Positions 1-7,665 of a DNA stretch of 21,747 bases are shown one piece after another. The notes below the pieces were generated by a model, which searched no databases, was not told where the DNA came from, and saw nothing but the letters and a program-made list of their open reading frames with translations. Source of the DNA: DAIOFH01 sp036745875 (lineage in GTDB: Bacteria; Planctomycetota; SZUA-567). A program made the position numbers and the translations under genes. The stretch lies in the NCBI GenBank assembly GCA_036745875.1, contig DAIOFH010000062.1:1-21747 (forward strand), in the 5' to 3' direction. Every line of letters starts with the position of its first letter. Within the stretch, counting starts at the first letter, position 1.

Positions 1-43
1 CGGGTGCCTGCCCCGCATTTATGAGAAAGATAGGAGAAACACC

Positions 44-1594
44 ATGGCTACCAAGAACATTGTACAGATTTTCGACACCACCCTCAGAGATGGCGAGCAG
101 GCGGCAGGCGTCAACCTCAACGCGCAGGAAAAGCTCCAGATCGCCCGGCAACTTTCAGCCATGCGTGTGGATGTTATCGAAGCCGGCTTTTCCGCCGCTT
201 CCCCCGGCGACTTCGCCTGCGTCGAGGCGATAAGCCGCGAAGTCGGGAGCGTCACCACCATCGCCAGCCTGGCCCGAACCAAGGAAGGGGACATCAAGGC
301 GGCGGCCGATTCCCTGAAGGACGCGGAAAAAGCCCGAATCCACGTTTTCCTGGCGACCAGCCCCCTGCATATGGAATATAAACTCAAGATGAAGCCTGAG
401 GAGGTGATAGCCCAGGTCGCCAAGGCCGTTCCCTATGCCAAATCCCTGGTTGACGAAGTCGAATTCTCCGCTGAGGACGCCAGCCGTTCCGACCTGGACT
501 TCCTGATCGAGGTGTTGAAAACGGCGGTCAAGGGCGGGGCAAGCATTCTGAATATCCCGGACACTGTCGGCTATGCCATGCCCGAGGAATACGGCGAGTT
601 TGTCAGGAAAGTGATCGCCGGCGTCGGCGCGCCGGAAAATGTCATCTATTCGGTGCATTGCCACAACGACCTCGGCCTGGCGGTCGCAAACTCCCTGGCT
701 GCCGTGAGGGCGGGCGCTCGGCAGATCGAATGCACCGTCAACGGCATGGGCGAGCGCGGTGGCAACGCCTCCATGGAAGAGGTGGTCATGGCCCTGAAAA
801 CGCGCCGCGAGTTCTTCGGCGTCGAGACGAACCTGGACACCACCCGCCTCGTCAACACGAGCCGCCAGGTATCGAACCTCACCGGCGTCAAGATGCCGCC
901 GAACAAGCCGATTGTCGGCCAGAACGCTTTCGCCCATGAATCCGGCATCCATCAGCACGGCGTCCTGGCGAACCGCGAAACGTACGAGATCATGAAGGCC
1001 GAGGACGTCGGCGCGGAACCGGCCGTCATGGTGCTGGGAAAACATTCCGGCCGGAACGGCCTGAAGAACATGCTCACCAAATTGGGCTATAACCTGACCG
1101 ACGCCCAGCTCGACAAGGCTTTCGAGTCCTTCAAGCGCCTCTGCGATGCCAAGAAGGATGTGAGCCAGGGCGATATCGAGGCGTTGATTGCGGTTGAGAT
1201 CATGGCCGTATCCCCGGAAAACCGCTACGAGCTGACCAGATTGGAATATGAAACGCATTCCGTAGGCATCGTCGCGCTTGTCTCCCTGAACCACGACGGC
1301 AAGGAAATCTCCGACTCGGCTGTCGGCAACGGCCCGATCAACGCGGCCTGCCGTGCGGTGCAGAACGCCATCGGCATCGACCCGCAGCTTGATACCTTTA
1401 CCGTCGTCGCCACGAGCCCGCAGACATCGACTCTCGGCGAAACGCATATGACGGTGACCTACAAGGACATCACCGCGTCTGGGAGAGGCGTCTCCACTGA
1501 CGTCGTCGAAGCCAGCGTCAAGGCGTTTATCAACGCCGTCAACAATATCTACATCCTGGCCGCAGCTCGCGGCGTAAAAGTGAATGGCGAATAA
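44..1594 (+). CDS. leuA: 2-isopropylmalate synthase
   Basis: Catalyses the first committed step of leucine synthesis: acetyl-CoA plus 2-oxoisovalerate gives 2-isopropylmalate, in the cytoplasm. The 516-residue product has the usual full length. The HMGL-like TIM barrel opens with FDTTLRDGEQ (about residues 10-19). It carries the metal-binding HCHNDLG motif (about 205-211) followed by NGMGERGGNA, then the linker motif HESGIHQHG and HSGRNGL. The last 120 or so residues fit the leucine-sensing regulatory domain, so feedback inhibition is likely. The ATG at 44 is preceded by AGGAG at 32-36. It is the first gene of a leuA-leuC-leuD run, with 35 bp to leuC. Any promoter or leader lies left of the window; bases 1-43 show only the ribosome binding site. 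Homocitrate or citramalate synthase is an alternative within the family, but the leuCD neighbours favour LeuA. Confidence 0.95.
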   Translation: MATKNIVQIFDTTLRDGEQAAGVNLNAQEKLQIARQLSAMRVDVIEAGFSAASPGDFACVEAISREVGSVTTIASLARTKEGDIKAAADSLKDAEKARIHVFLATSPLHMEYKLKMKPEEVIAQVAKAVPYAKSLVDEVEFSAEDASRSDLDFLIEVLKTAVKGGASILNIPDTVGYAMPEEYGEFVRKVIAGVGAPENVIYSVHCHNDLGLAVANSLAAVRAGARQIECTVNGMGERGGNASMEEVVMALKTRREFFGVETNLDTTRLVNTSRQVSNLTGVKMPPNKPIVGQNAFAHESGIHQHGVLANRETYEIMKAEDVGAEPAVMVLGKHSGRNGLKNMLTKLGYNLTDAQLDKAFESFKRLCDAKKDVSQGDIEALIAVEIMAVSPENRYELTRLEYETHSVGIVALVSLNHDGKEISDSAVGNGPINAACRAVQNAIGIDPQLDTFTVVATSPQTSTLGETHMTVTYKDITASGRGVSTDVVEASVKAFINAVNNIYILAAARGVKVNGE

Positions 1595-1629
1595 GGTAAA
1601 TAAATATAAGGCAAAAGGAGTGTCAATTA

Positions 1630-2919
1630 ATGGGTACTGAAATGACGATGGCGGAGGCGATTATCGCCAAACACGCCTTGGATAAAGTGGAAACGGGAGG
1701 AATATGCCGGGCGAGGGTGGATTTTGCCTTCGCCAACGACATCACCGCGCCGCCGGCCATCAAGGAATTCGGCCGCATGGGTGCGACCAAGGTTTTCGAT
1801 CCCCTGCGCACGGCGATCGTCACCGACCACTTCACCCCGAACAAGGACATCGCGTCCGCGAACCAGGTCAAAGTCAGTCGCGACTTTGCGAAAAAAACAG
1901 GCATGCGTTTCTGGCAGCAGGGCCGGGTCGGGGTTGAACACGCATTCCTTCCCGAGCAGGGCCTGATCCTCCCCGGTGATCTGGTCATCGGCGCGGACAG
2001 CCATACCTGCACCGGCGGCGCTCTTGGCGCGCTCGCAACCGGCATGGGTTCCACCGACATAGCCGTCGCCTGGGCGCTTGGCGAAGTCTGGCTCAAGGTT
2101 CCGGAGACCATCCGCGTGGAATATACGGGAAAGCTAAGCCCCTGGATCACCGGCAAGGACATCATCCTCGACCTCATCGGCAGGCTCACCGTGGACGGGG
2201 CAAACTACATGGCGCTGGAATTCGCCGGCGACACCCTGAACGACATGTCCCTGGACGACCGTTTCACCATGTCCAACATGGCGATAGAAGCTGGCGGCAA
2301 GGCGGGGATTTTCGTTCCCGACCAAAAGGTCCTGGATTACGCCAAAGCGCGGGCGCAGCGCGAATTCAGCCCGGTCTATCCGGACAAGGGCGCGAAGTAT
2401 TTTAAGAAGATGGAAATCAACATCGACGCTTTCGAACCGGTCGTCGCCTTGCCGCACCTTCCGGACAAGGTCAAGAAAGCCAAAGAGGCGGCGGACCTCA
2501 AGATCGACCAGGTCTTTATCGGTTCCTGCACCAACGGCCGTCTCAGGGATCTCGCCCTGGCGGCGGCTGTCCTGAAGGGGAGGGAAGTCCACCCGGACGT
2601 CAGGCTGATCGTCATCCCCGCGTCCTACGAAGTCTACAACCAGGCCATGGCCCTTGGCTATATCCAAACCTTCCTGGACGTCGGCGCTGTTGTGACGACA
2701 CCGTCCTGCGGTCCCTGTCTTGGCGGCCACCTCGGCATCCTGGCCAAGGGGGAGCGCTGCCTCTCCACCAGCAACCGCAACTTTGTCGGCCGCATGGGTT
2801 CGACCGAAAGCGAAGTCATCCTGGCGAGTCCGCTGGTCGCCGCCGCCGGGGCGGTGCTTGGCCGCGTGGCCGATCCGAGGGAAGTGCTTGCCGATGACAG
2901 CGCGATCAAGGGATTATAA
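1630..2919 (+). CDS. leuC: 3-isopropylmalate dehydratase large subunit
   Basis: Large subunit of isopropylmalate isomerase, which with LeuD interconverts 2- and 3-isopropylmalate. The 429-residue protein belongs to the aconitase superfamily. The three cysteines expected to hold the [4Fe-4S] cluster are visible: C300 in GSCTNGR, and C360 and C363 in PSCGPCLGG. The substrate-side motif SNRNFVGRMGS follows. The length matches the shorter 'archaeal-type' LeuC (about 420) rather than the 466-residue enterobacterial form. The ATG at 1630 has AAAAGGAG at 1613-1620, nine bases upstream. It lies between leuA and leuD in the same direction. Homoaconitase is the main alternative in this subfamily, but the adjacent leuA makes the leucine role more likely. 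Confidence 0.95.
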   Translation: MGTEMTMAEAIIAKHALDKVETGGICRARVDFAFANDITAPPAIKEFGRMGATKVFDPLRTAIVTDHFTPNKDIASANQVKVSRDFAKKTGMRFWQQGRVGVEHAFLPEQGLILPGDLVIGADSHTCTGGALGALATGMGSTDIAVAWALGEVWLKVPETIRVEYTGKLSPWITGKDIILDLIGRLTVDGANYMALEFAGDTLNDMSLDDRFTMSNMAIEAGGKAGIFVPDQKVLDYAKARAQREFSPVYPDKGAKYFKKMEINIDAFEPVVALPHLPDKVKKAKEAADLKIDQVFIGSCTNGRLRDLALAAAVLKGREVHPDVRLIVIPASYEVYNQAMALGYIQTFLDVGAVVTTPSCGPCLGGHLGILAKGERCLSTSNRNFVGRMGSTESEVILASPLVAAAGAVLGRVADPREVLADDSAIKGL

Positions 2920-2972
2920 AACTGATTTTTATTTTTATAGCGTTTTCTGAAAAGGTTGGCCCTTCCTTTTGC

Positions 2973-3007
2973 GCGTTTTGGCTTGGCATAGTTGTGCCGG
3001 AAAACGC
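2973..3007 (+). promoter_or_regulatory. stem-loop in leuC-leuD spacer
   Basis: The 134-bp spacer between leuC and leuD holds an imperfect inverted repeat. GCGTTTTGGC (2973-2982) pairs with GCC (2996-2998) and AAAACGC (3001-3007), leaving a two-base GG bulge and a 13-base loop. Further copies of the GAAAACGC core lie at about 3028-3036 and, inverted, at 2940-2947, so alternative hairpins can form. No T-run follows, so it is not a standard terminator. It could be an RNA-processing or stability element that sets LeuC:LeuD stoichiometry. Function is inferred only. Confidence 0.4.
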
Positions 3008-3053
3008 AGTAAGGGGCCTATCATTTCCGAAAACGCACTGAGGAGAAGAAGCA

Positions 3054-3563
3054 ATGGAAGCCAATATTACCGGAAAGGTTTGGGTCTATGGCGACAACAT
3101 AGACACCGACGTCATCATCCCGGCCAGATACCTGACGATGGTGGAGCCTGCCGATCTTGCGAAACACTGCATGGAGGACATCGACAAGTCCTTTGCCACT
3201 GAAGTGAAAAAAGGGGACATCATCGTCGGCGGCGAGAATTTCGGCTGCGGCTCGTCCCGCGAGCATGCGCCGCTGGCGATCCTCGGCTCCGGCGTTGCCG
3301 CCGTGGTGGCCGGGAGTTTTGCCCGCATCTTTTTCAGGAACGCGATCAATGTCGGCCTCCCCATCCTCGCCTGTCCCGAAATCGTCGGCAAGGTGAAGAA
3401 GGGCGATACCCTTTCGATCGACCTTGAAATGGGCGTGATCAAAAACGAGTCCAGCGGCGAAACGTACACCGCGAAGCCGTTTCCGGCGTTTTTGAGCGAC
3501 CTCATCGATTCCGGCGGGTTGGTGGAGTACGCCAAAAAGCGGTTGGCGGAAAAGGCAGGTTGA
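3054..3563 (+). CDS. leuD: 3-isopropylmalate dehydratase small subunit
   Basis: Small (swivelling) subunit of isopropylmalate isomerase, partner of the LeuC encoded just upstream. At 169 residues it matches the short LeuD type that pairs with about 420-residue LeuC proteins. Visible family motifs are GDNIDTDVIIPARYL near the N-terminus and FGCGSSREHAP around residues 63-73, the region that contacts substrate. The ATG at 3054 is preceded by GAGGAGAAG at 3040-3048, a good ribosome binding site. The gene ends 7 bp before a strong bidirectional terminator, so it is the last gene of this leu transcript. No leuB follows. Confidence 0.95.
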   Translation: MEANITGKVWVYGDNIDTDVIIPARYLTMVEPADLAKHCMEDIDKSFATEVKKGDIIVGGENFGCGSSREHAPLAILGSGVAAVVAGSFARIFFRNAINVGLPILACPEIVGKVKKGDTLSIDLEMGVIKNESSGETYTAKPFPAFLSDLIDSGGLVEYAKKRLAEKAG

Positions 3564-3570
3564 TGTACGG

Positions 3571-3601
3571 TTTTATCCCCTCACACGGTGAGGGGGTAAA
3601 A
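3571..3601. terminator. bidirectional intrinsic terminator between leuD and the polyferredoxin gene
   Basis: TTTTATCCCCTCAC (3571-3584), loop ACG, then GTGAGGGGGTAAAA (3588-3601) form a 14-bp stem with one G-T pair. The A/T ends give a T-run on both strands. It sits between two convergent genes (leuD ends at 3563, the minus-strand gene ends at 3618) and can terminate both. Confidence 0.85.
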
Positions 3602-3617
3602 ATATTGCATTTCGGTT

Positions 3618-5054
3618 TTAAAATGGAAAATCCACCAGATCGGGCTCTTCTTCTGCCTGTTCCACCGCTGTTCCGGCTTCCCGCATGGGGAGTGCGTACT
3701 CATGCCTGCCAATCCCGGTAATGGTGAAAGCGCGAGGTTCGGCCGGGCAGACATGCAGGCACGCGCCGCAGCCGACACAGTGAGCCGGATAAAAGACCGG
3801 TTGTGTCGGGCCATCCGGGTTGTTCAGAACCGCCTCCATGCTGAGAGCCCGGGTGGGGCAGACCTCCGCGCATGCGCCGCAGGCAGTGCCCTCCGTAATT
3901 ACCACACACCTCTCCAACAGTAATTCAGTCCTGGCTATCCGCGTTATTTTCTTTTCTTCCAACGGCAGCGGCAACAACGCACCGGTGGGGCAGGCCTCGC
4001 TACAGAGCTGGCAATTGTATTGGCAGTAGCCGAGGTCGAAACGGAGCTCCGGCTGAATGCCGGGAAGAGGCGGTTTGATGATGCCTACCGGGCACGAGGC
4101 GACACAGGACTGGCAGCCGACGCAGGAGCGGAAATACCTTTCCGCATCCCCGGCTCCCGGCGGGACGACGGTTTTTCTGTCCGACGCCAATACGGACACC
4201 GAACCCTTCCAGCCTCTCGCCAAAATATACGCTCCCCCCGCTATCCATGCGCCGGCGTGGGCAAGAGTTCTCCTTCTGCTTTCCGGATCGGCCCCGGAGG
4301 CGAACGAGATGGCGCTTTTTGGGCAGCTGTCAAGGCAGGAAAAGCAAACGATGCAGCGGCTGTGGTCGATCTGTTTGCCTCCGCCGTTTATCGCGCGGGT
4401 CGGGCATTCCTTTTCGCATGCCCGGCATGAGACGCATTCCGCACGGTTGATGTCGATCTTTCTGTTGGCGGCAGTGCCCAGAATCCCCAGCGCCATTCCG
4501 ACTGGACACGCCCGGTCGCAAAACCAACGGCCCTTGAACAGCGGGATGATAACGAGGAGTGCCAGGGCGAGGGCGGGTCCGATGCCTGCCAGACCGATAT
4601 AGCCTGCGTAAAATTCCGTTCCTTCCCTGAGGCTGGCGGCGGTTTCGGCGATGGGCGCCAAGAGCCTGCCGAACCAGCCGAGCGGATCAAGAAGGTTCGG
4701 CAATGACAGTAATCCGATAAAGAGGAAAACCGCCGCCGCGAACAGCAGGATGATCGAGCGAAACGGCGGGACATAACGCAATTTAGCCAGTCCTGCCGCC
4801 TTGCCTATCCGGAAAAATATCTCCTGGATGATCCCGGCCGGGCACCAGACGGAGCAATAAAGACGGCCGCACAGCGCCAGGGAGAGGGCGATGAGAAGGA
4901 AAAAAAGCCAGGATCCGGCGAAGACAAGGAGCGCGGACGTTACTTGCCAGGAAAACAACTCCGCACGCAGAGCGGGGTTGTCGGTGAAAAACATGAAGAC
5001 GAAAAGCGCCAAAACCGCCAGGGCGACAATGGCGCGGATCAATTTGAGCGCCAT
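3618..5054 (-). CDS. NapH/NapG-like membrane polyferredoxin
   Basis: A 478-residue membrane iron-sulfur protein, probably an electron-transfer module between the quinone pool and a periplasmic or membrane reductase. The first 175 residues hold about four hydrophobic segments. Two CxxxCP motifs (C67/C71 and C179/C183) are like those of NapH/NosR/CcoG proteins. Two CxxCxxCxxxCP [4Fe-4S] sites follow (C207-C217, C234-C244). Then comes SRRRTL (259-264) with a hydrophobic stretch, resembling an internal twin-arginine or anchor segment. Four more cluster sites follow (C311-C321; C344-C355; C383 with C392/C395/C399; C426-C436), as in NapG/MauM ferredoxins. It therefore reads as NapH fused to NapG. 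The ATG at 5054 was preferred over an upstream TTG at 5078 because the latter lies inside ribD. It is last in the minus-strand operon, 4 bp after ribD. No cognate reductase is visible. Confidence 0.8.
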   Translation of the reverse strand: MALKLIRAIVALAVLALFVFMFFTDNPALRAELFSWQVTSALLVFAGSWLFFLLIALSLALCGRLYCSVWCPAGIIQEIFFRIGKAAGLAKLRYVPPFRSIILLFAAAVFLFIGLLSLPNLLDPLGWFGRLLAPIAETAASLREGTEFYAGYIGLAGIGPALALALLVIIPLFKGRWFCDRACPVGMALGILGTAANRKIDINRAECVSCRACEKECPTRAINGGGKQIDHSRCIVCFSCLDSCPKSAISFASGADPESRRRTLAHAGAWIAGGAYILARGWKGSVSVLASDRKTVVPPGAGDAERYFRSCVGCQSCVASCPVGIIKPPLPGIQPELRFDLGYCQYNCQLCSEACPTGALLPLPLEEKKITRIARTELLLERCVVITEGTACGACAEVCPTRALSMEAVLNNPDGPTQPVFYPAHCVGCGACLHVCPAEPRAFTITGIGRHEYALPMREAGTAVEQAEEEPDLVDFPF

Positions 5055-5058
5055 ACGA

Positions 5059-6210
5059 CTATTCTTTTCCAGCCGCAACCACGTTCGCCCTGATCATGAT
5101 GTCGGGAGCGATGGGTTTGCACTCGGCGATCTCCAGCCTTCTCGCATCCGCCATTGCGTAAATGCCGAGTTCGCCGACAGGGCCGAGGGAGTTTTTGCCG
5201 CCGACGATTTTCGGCGCGATGAATGCCACGACATCGTCAAGCATGTTTTCCTTGATGAGCCCCGCCGCCAGGCCGCCGCCGCCTTCGCAGAGGATCTGGT
5301 TTACCCCCTTCGCAGACAGCTGCTTCATCAACTCCTTGAGGCAAACCCTGCCGTCGAGGCCGGGGACTTTGAGTATTTCAGCGCCGGCCTTGGCCAGTTT
5401 GGCGGCGCGCGGATTGTTCCCGCCTTCCAGGGTGGCGATGATGACGTCGCCGCCTGGATTTTTTTCCCTGTCCAGCATCAGCGCCTTCGCAGGCATGCGG
5501 CAATGGGTGTCGAGGATGACCCGAAGGGGTTGGCGGTGTTTGTCGTTGCCTCCCCGGGCCGTCCAGACCGGTTCCCGCACATTGAGGAGCGGGTTGTCAG
5601 CCACCGCCGTGCCGATGCCGACCATCACGGCATCGTATCGGGACCGCATATCCTGGACCACCTCGCGGCTTTCCTCCCCGGATATCCAGCGGCTGTCCCC
5701 GGTGGCTGTCGCGATCTTCCCGTCCAGAGTCATGGCGAATTTCAGGGTCACATACGGCCTGCCCGCGACCTGGCGTGAGAAAAAGCCCCGCGCCAGGTAT
5801 TCAGCCTCTTCCCGCAGCAGGCCGGAGCGGGTGGGGACGCCGAGCTCCTTGAGGCGCTCGAGCCCCGAGGCATTTTGCGGATTGGGGTCGACGGTCGCCG
5901 CGACCACTTCCGCCACCCCGGCCTTGGCCAGGGCGTCTGCGCACGGCGGCTGTTTGCCTTGGCTGGCGCATGGGCTGAGGGTGACATACGCCACCGCCCC
6001 TTTCGCCCCGCCGGGAGGCAATTGGCTTAACGCCATCGCCTCCGCGTGCAGGTCGCCGTAGCGGTCGTGCCAGCCTTCGGCGATAATCTGGCCATCCCTC
6101 ACCAAAACGCAACCGACCGGTGGGTTGGGGCTGACCCGTCCCTCGCCGTTACGGGCTATTTCAAGCGCCCGTTTCATATATGCGGTTTCGCTGGTTGAGA
6201 AGGTGTCCAT
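5059..6210 (-). CDS. ribD: bifunctional riboflavin deaminase/reductase RibD
   Basis: Carries out the second and third steps of riboflavin synthesis: deamination of the pyrimidine released from GTP, then NADPH-dependent reduction of the ribosyl side chain. The 383-residue protein has an N-terminal cytidine-deaminase-like zinc domain: SPNPPVGCVLV, H55-A-E57, and C81 and C90 in PCASQGKQPPC. The reductase domain follows from about residue 150 (GRPYVTLKFAMTLDGKIA, SRWISGEESR, CEGGGGLAAGL). The usual glutamate before the first zinc cysteine (TLEPC) is serine here (TLSPC). The ATG at 6210 overlaps the upstream gene's TAA by one base (TAATG), indicating translational coupling. In-frame codons further upstream lie inside that gene and were rejected. 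No FMN riboswitch-like sequence is seen near it. Confidence 0.93.
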   Translation of the reverse strand: MDTFSTSETAYMKRALEIARNGEGRVSPNPPVGCVLVRDGQIIAEGWHDRYGDLHAEAMALSQLPPGGAKGAVAYVTLSPCASQGKQPPCADALAKAGVAEVVAATVDPNPQNASGLERLKELGVPTRSGLLREEAEYLARGFFSRQVAGRPYVTLKFAMTLDGKIATATGDSRWISGEESREVVQDMRSRYDAVMVGIGTAVADNPLLNVREPVWTARGGNDKHRQPLRVILDTHCRMPAKALMLDREKNPGGDVIIATLEGGNNPRAAKLAKAGAEILKVPGLDGRVCLKELMKQLSAKGVNQILCEGGGGLAAGLIKENMLDDVVAFIAPKIVGGKNSLGPVGELGIYAMADARRLEIAECKPIAPDIMIRANVVAAGKE

Positions 6211-6647
6211 TATTTTCCTTTGCCGGCCTTGGGCTGAATGACGCCGACAGTCAAGAGAAGGTTCGCGTAGACGCGCTGTTCGCCGGAGGCTATGACGAGG
6301 GAGACGTCCTGGGTGCATGCCTCGTCATAGAAGTCGAACCTGGACAAGGACGCGAACGGCGCGGACTTGGGGATCAATTTGCGGTACTCGCTGACGACGG
6401 CGGGCATTTTGCCGTCCGGAGGGGCCATGAACAGTGCGGATTCGACCGGGATCATCGAGGCGACAGCGCGGATTATATCCACGCCGCCGACGATGCCGGG
6501 AATGAAATTGAGGTAGACGATTCTTGCGTCGGGGTTCGACTTGACGGTGACGGGATAGTTGGCGTCGGCCAAGAGGATCTTCGCGCCGTGCCCGGCTTCC
6601 GCGAGGCCAAGCATGAGTTCCGGGTGGATGATGGTGGATTTGATCAT
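6210..6647 (-). CDS. RbsD/FucU-family sugar mutarotase
   Basis: A 145-residue member of the RbsD/FucU family. These small decameric cytoplasmic enzymes interconvert pyranose/furanose forms or anomers of ribose or fucose. Evidence is the N-terminal PELMLGLAEAGHG with the conserved histidine at residue 20, LADANYP with D28, and a C-terminal RVYANLLLT segment matching the family's RYANxIL motif. The position usually lysine after that motif (LTKGV) is valine here. The start at 6647 is supported by AAGGAGG just upstream; the longer frame from 6677 lacks such support. It overlaps ribD by one base and follows cdsA by 34 bp. No ribose or fucose transport or kinase gene is nearby, so the substrate is unknown. 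Confidence 0.8.
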   Translation of the reverse strand: MIKSTIIHPELMLGLAEAGHGAKILLADANYPVTVKSNPDARIVYLNFIPGIVGGVDIIRAVASMIPVESALFMAPPDGKMPAVVSEYRKLIPKSAPFASLSRFDFYDEACTQDVSLVIASGEQRVYANLLLTVGVIQPKAGKGK

Positions 6648-6681
6648 GTGGTGCCTCCTTTTACATTGGGTTAGCAATAGG

Positions 6682-7635
6682 TTAATTCACTTGTATGACT
6701 CGCGCACCGAAAAGCAGCAGGAAATAATACATAAGGGGGCCGGTTACTATCAGCGAATCGGTCAAGTCGAGAAGGCCGCCAAAACCGGGAACGCCTGTGC
6801 CGGCGTCTTTCATCATGCTGTTCCTTTTGAAACAGGATTCTACCAGGTCGCCGGCAAGCCCGCCAACCGCCAAAAGGACGGACAACAGGATCAGGGCGCC
6901 GATGCCGAGGCGGTTGAGGCTGAGTTCCGGATCGGTCCAGGACATCAGTTGCAGCAGCAGGATGCTGAAGATCAGGCCGCCGATAGCTCCCTCCCAGGTC
7001 TTGCCCGGGCTGAGGCGGGGAATGAGCTTTGTCTTCCCCCAACGGCTGCCGGTCATAAGTGCGCCGACATCGGAGACCTTGGAGATGAAGATGCAGACGA
7101 TGAGGAATTCCACCCCGTGCATGGGCCAGACGGCCGCATCAAACGCCATATGGTGCATGGCGAGGATATAGCCGGGAAGATAAGAGCAGTACAACACGCC
7201 GAAGATTGTCGTGCTGACGGAAGCCAGTGCCGTTTCATTTGTCTTGCGGGTGAGTTGCAGCAGCATGCTGCCCAGGACGACCAGGGAGAGTACGAGGTCG
7301 GCTGCTTCCACGGGCAACCCAGCCGCGAAGCTGCCGCCTGACAGGTCCCACTCGAGAGCCAGCAGATACAAGGGTCCCCCGACGATCCCGAACAGCGTAA
7401 ACGGGTATGCTCCGCAGGCGGAGGCGAGGCGGTAAAATTCGCGCAGGCACAGGCCGGAGAATATTGCCGTGAGAATTGCCCATGCCCAGGCGCTGGAATG
7501 GGTCAGGTCCCAGGTAAGGCAAAAATAAATGACCAGCAATGTCCCGAGCGCGCTTCCCCCGCGCAACAGCAGGTTGCGGCGTTTACGCACTGTGGTGGAT
7601 CCTTTGGGTGGTGTCGTTGTTTGTCCGTTTTGCAC
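6682..7635 (-). CDS. cdsA: phosphatidate cytidylyltransferase
   Basis: Makes CDP-diacylglycerol from phosphatidic acid and CTP, the branch point for membrane phospholipids. The 317-residue protein is strongly hydrophobic, with about eight predicted membrane segments. It contains SDVGALMTGSRWGKTKL, LSPGKTWEGAIGG and the C-terminal signature beginning FKRNSMMKDAG. The tail of the signature departs from the usual HGGxxDRxD: it reads FGGLLDLTD, so the histidine and arginine are replaced. The KR..KD part and both aspartates are kept. The GTG at 7635 gives the longest form; an internal GTG at 7590 has AAAGGA at good spacing and may be the true start. It follows uppS by 30 bp, a classic pairing. Confidence 0.9.
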   Translation of the reverse strand: MQNGQTTTPPKGSTTVRKRRNLLLRGGSALGTLLVIYFCLTWDLTHSSAWAWAILTAIFSGLCLREFYRLASACGAYPFTLFGIVGGPLYLLALEWDLSGGSFAAGLPVEAADLVLSLVVLGSMLLQLTRKTNETALASVSTTIFGVLYCSYLPGYILAMHHMAFDAAVWPMHGVEFLIVCIFISKVSDVGALMTGSRWGKTKLIPRLSPGKTWEGAIGGLIFSILLLQLMSWTDPELSLNRLGIGALILLSVLLAVGGLAGDLVESCFKRNSMMKDAGTGVPGFGGLLDLTDSLIVTGPLMYYFLLLFGARVIQVN

Positions 7636-7665
7636 AGCTTTGCCATCCCCTCATATCGTATGGTT

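Noticed and set aside
155..1447. 430-codon open frame opposite leuA
   Set aside because: It is antisense to a clear leuA, has no family motifs or ribosome binding site, and fits the long shadow frames expected in GC-rich genes.
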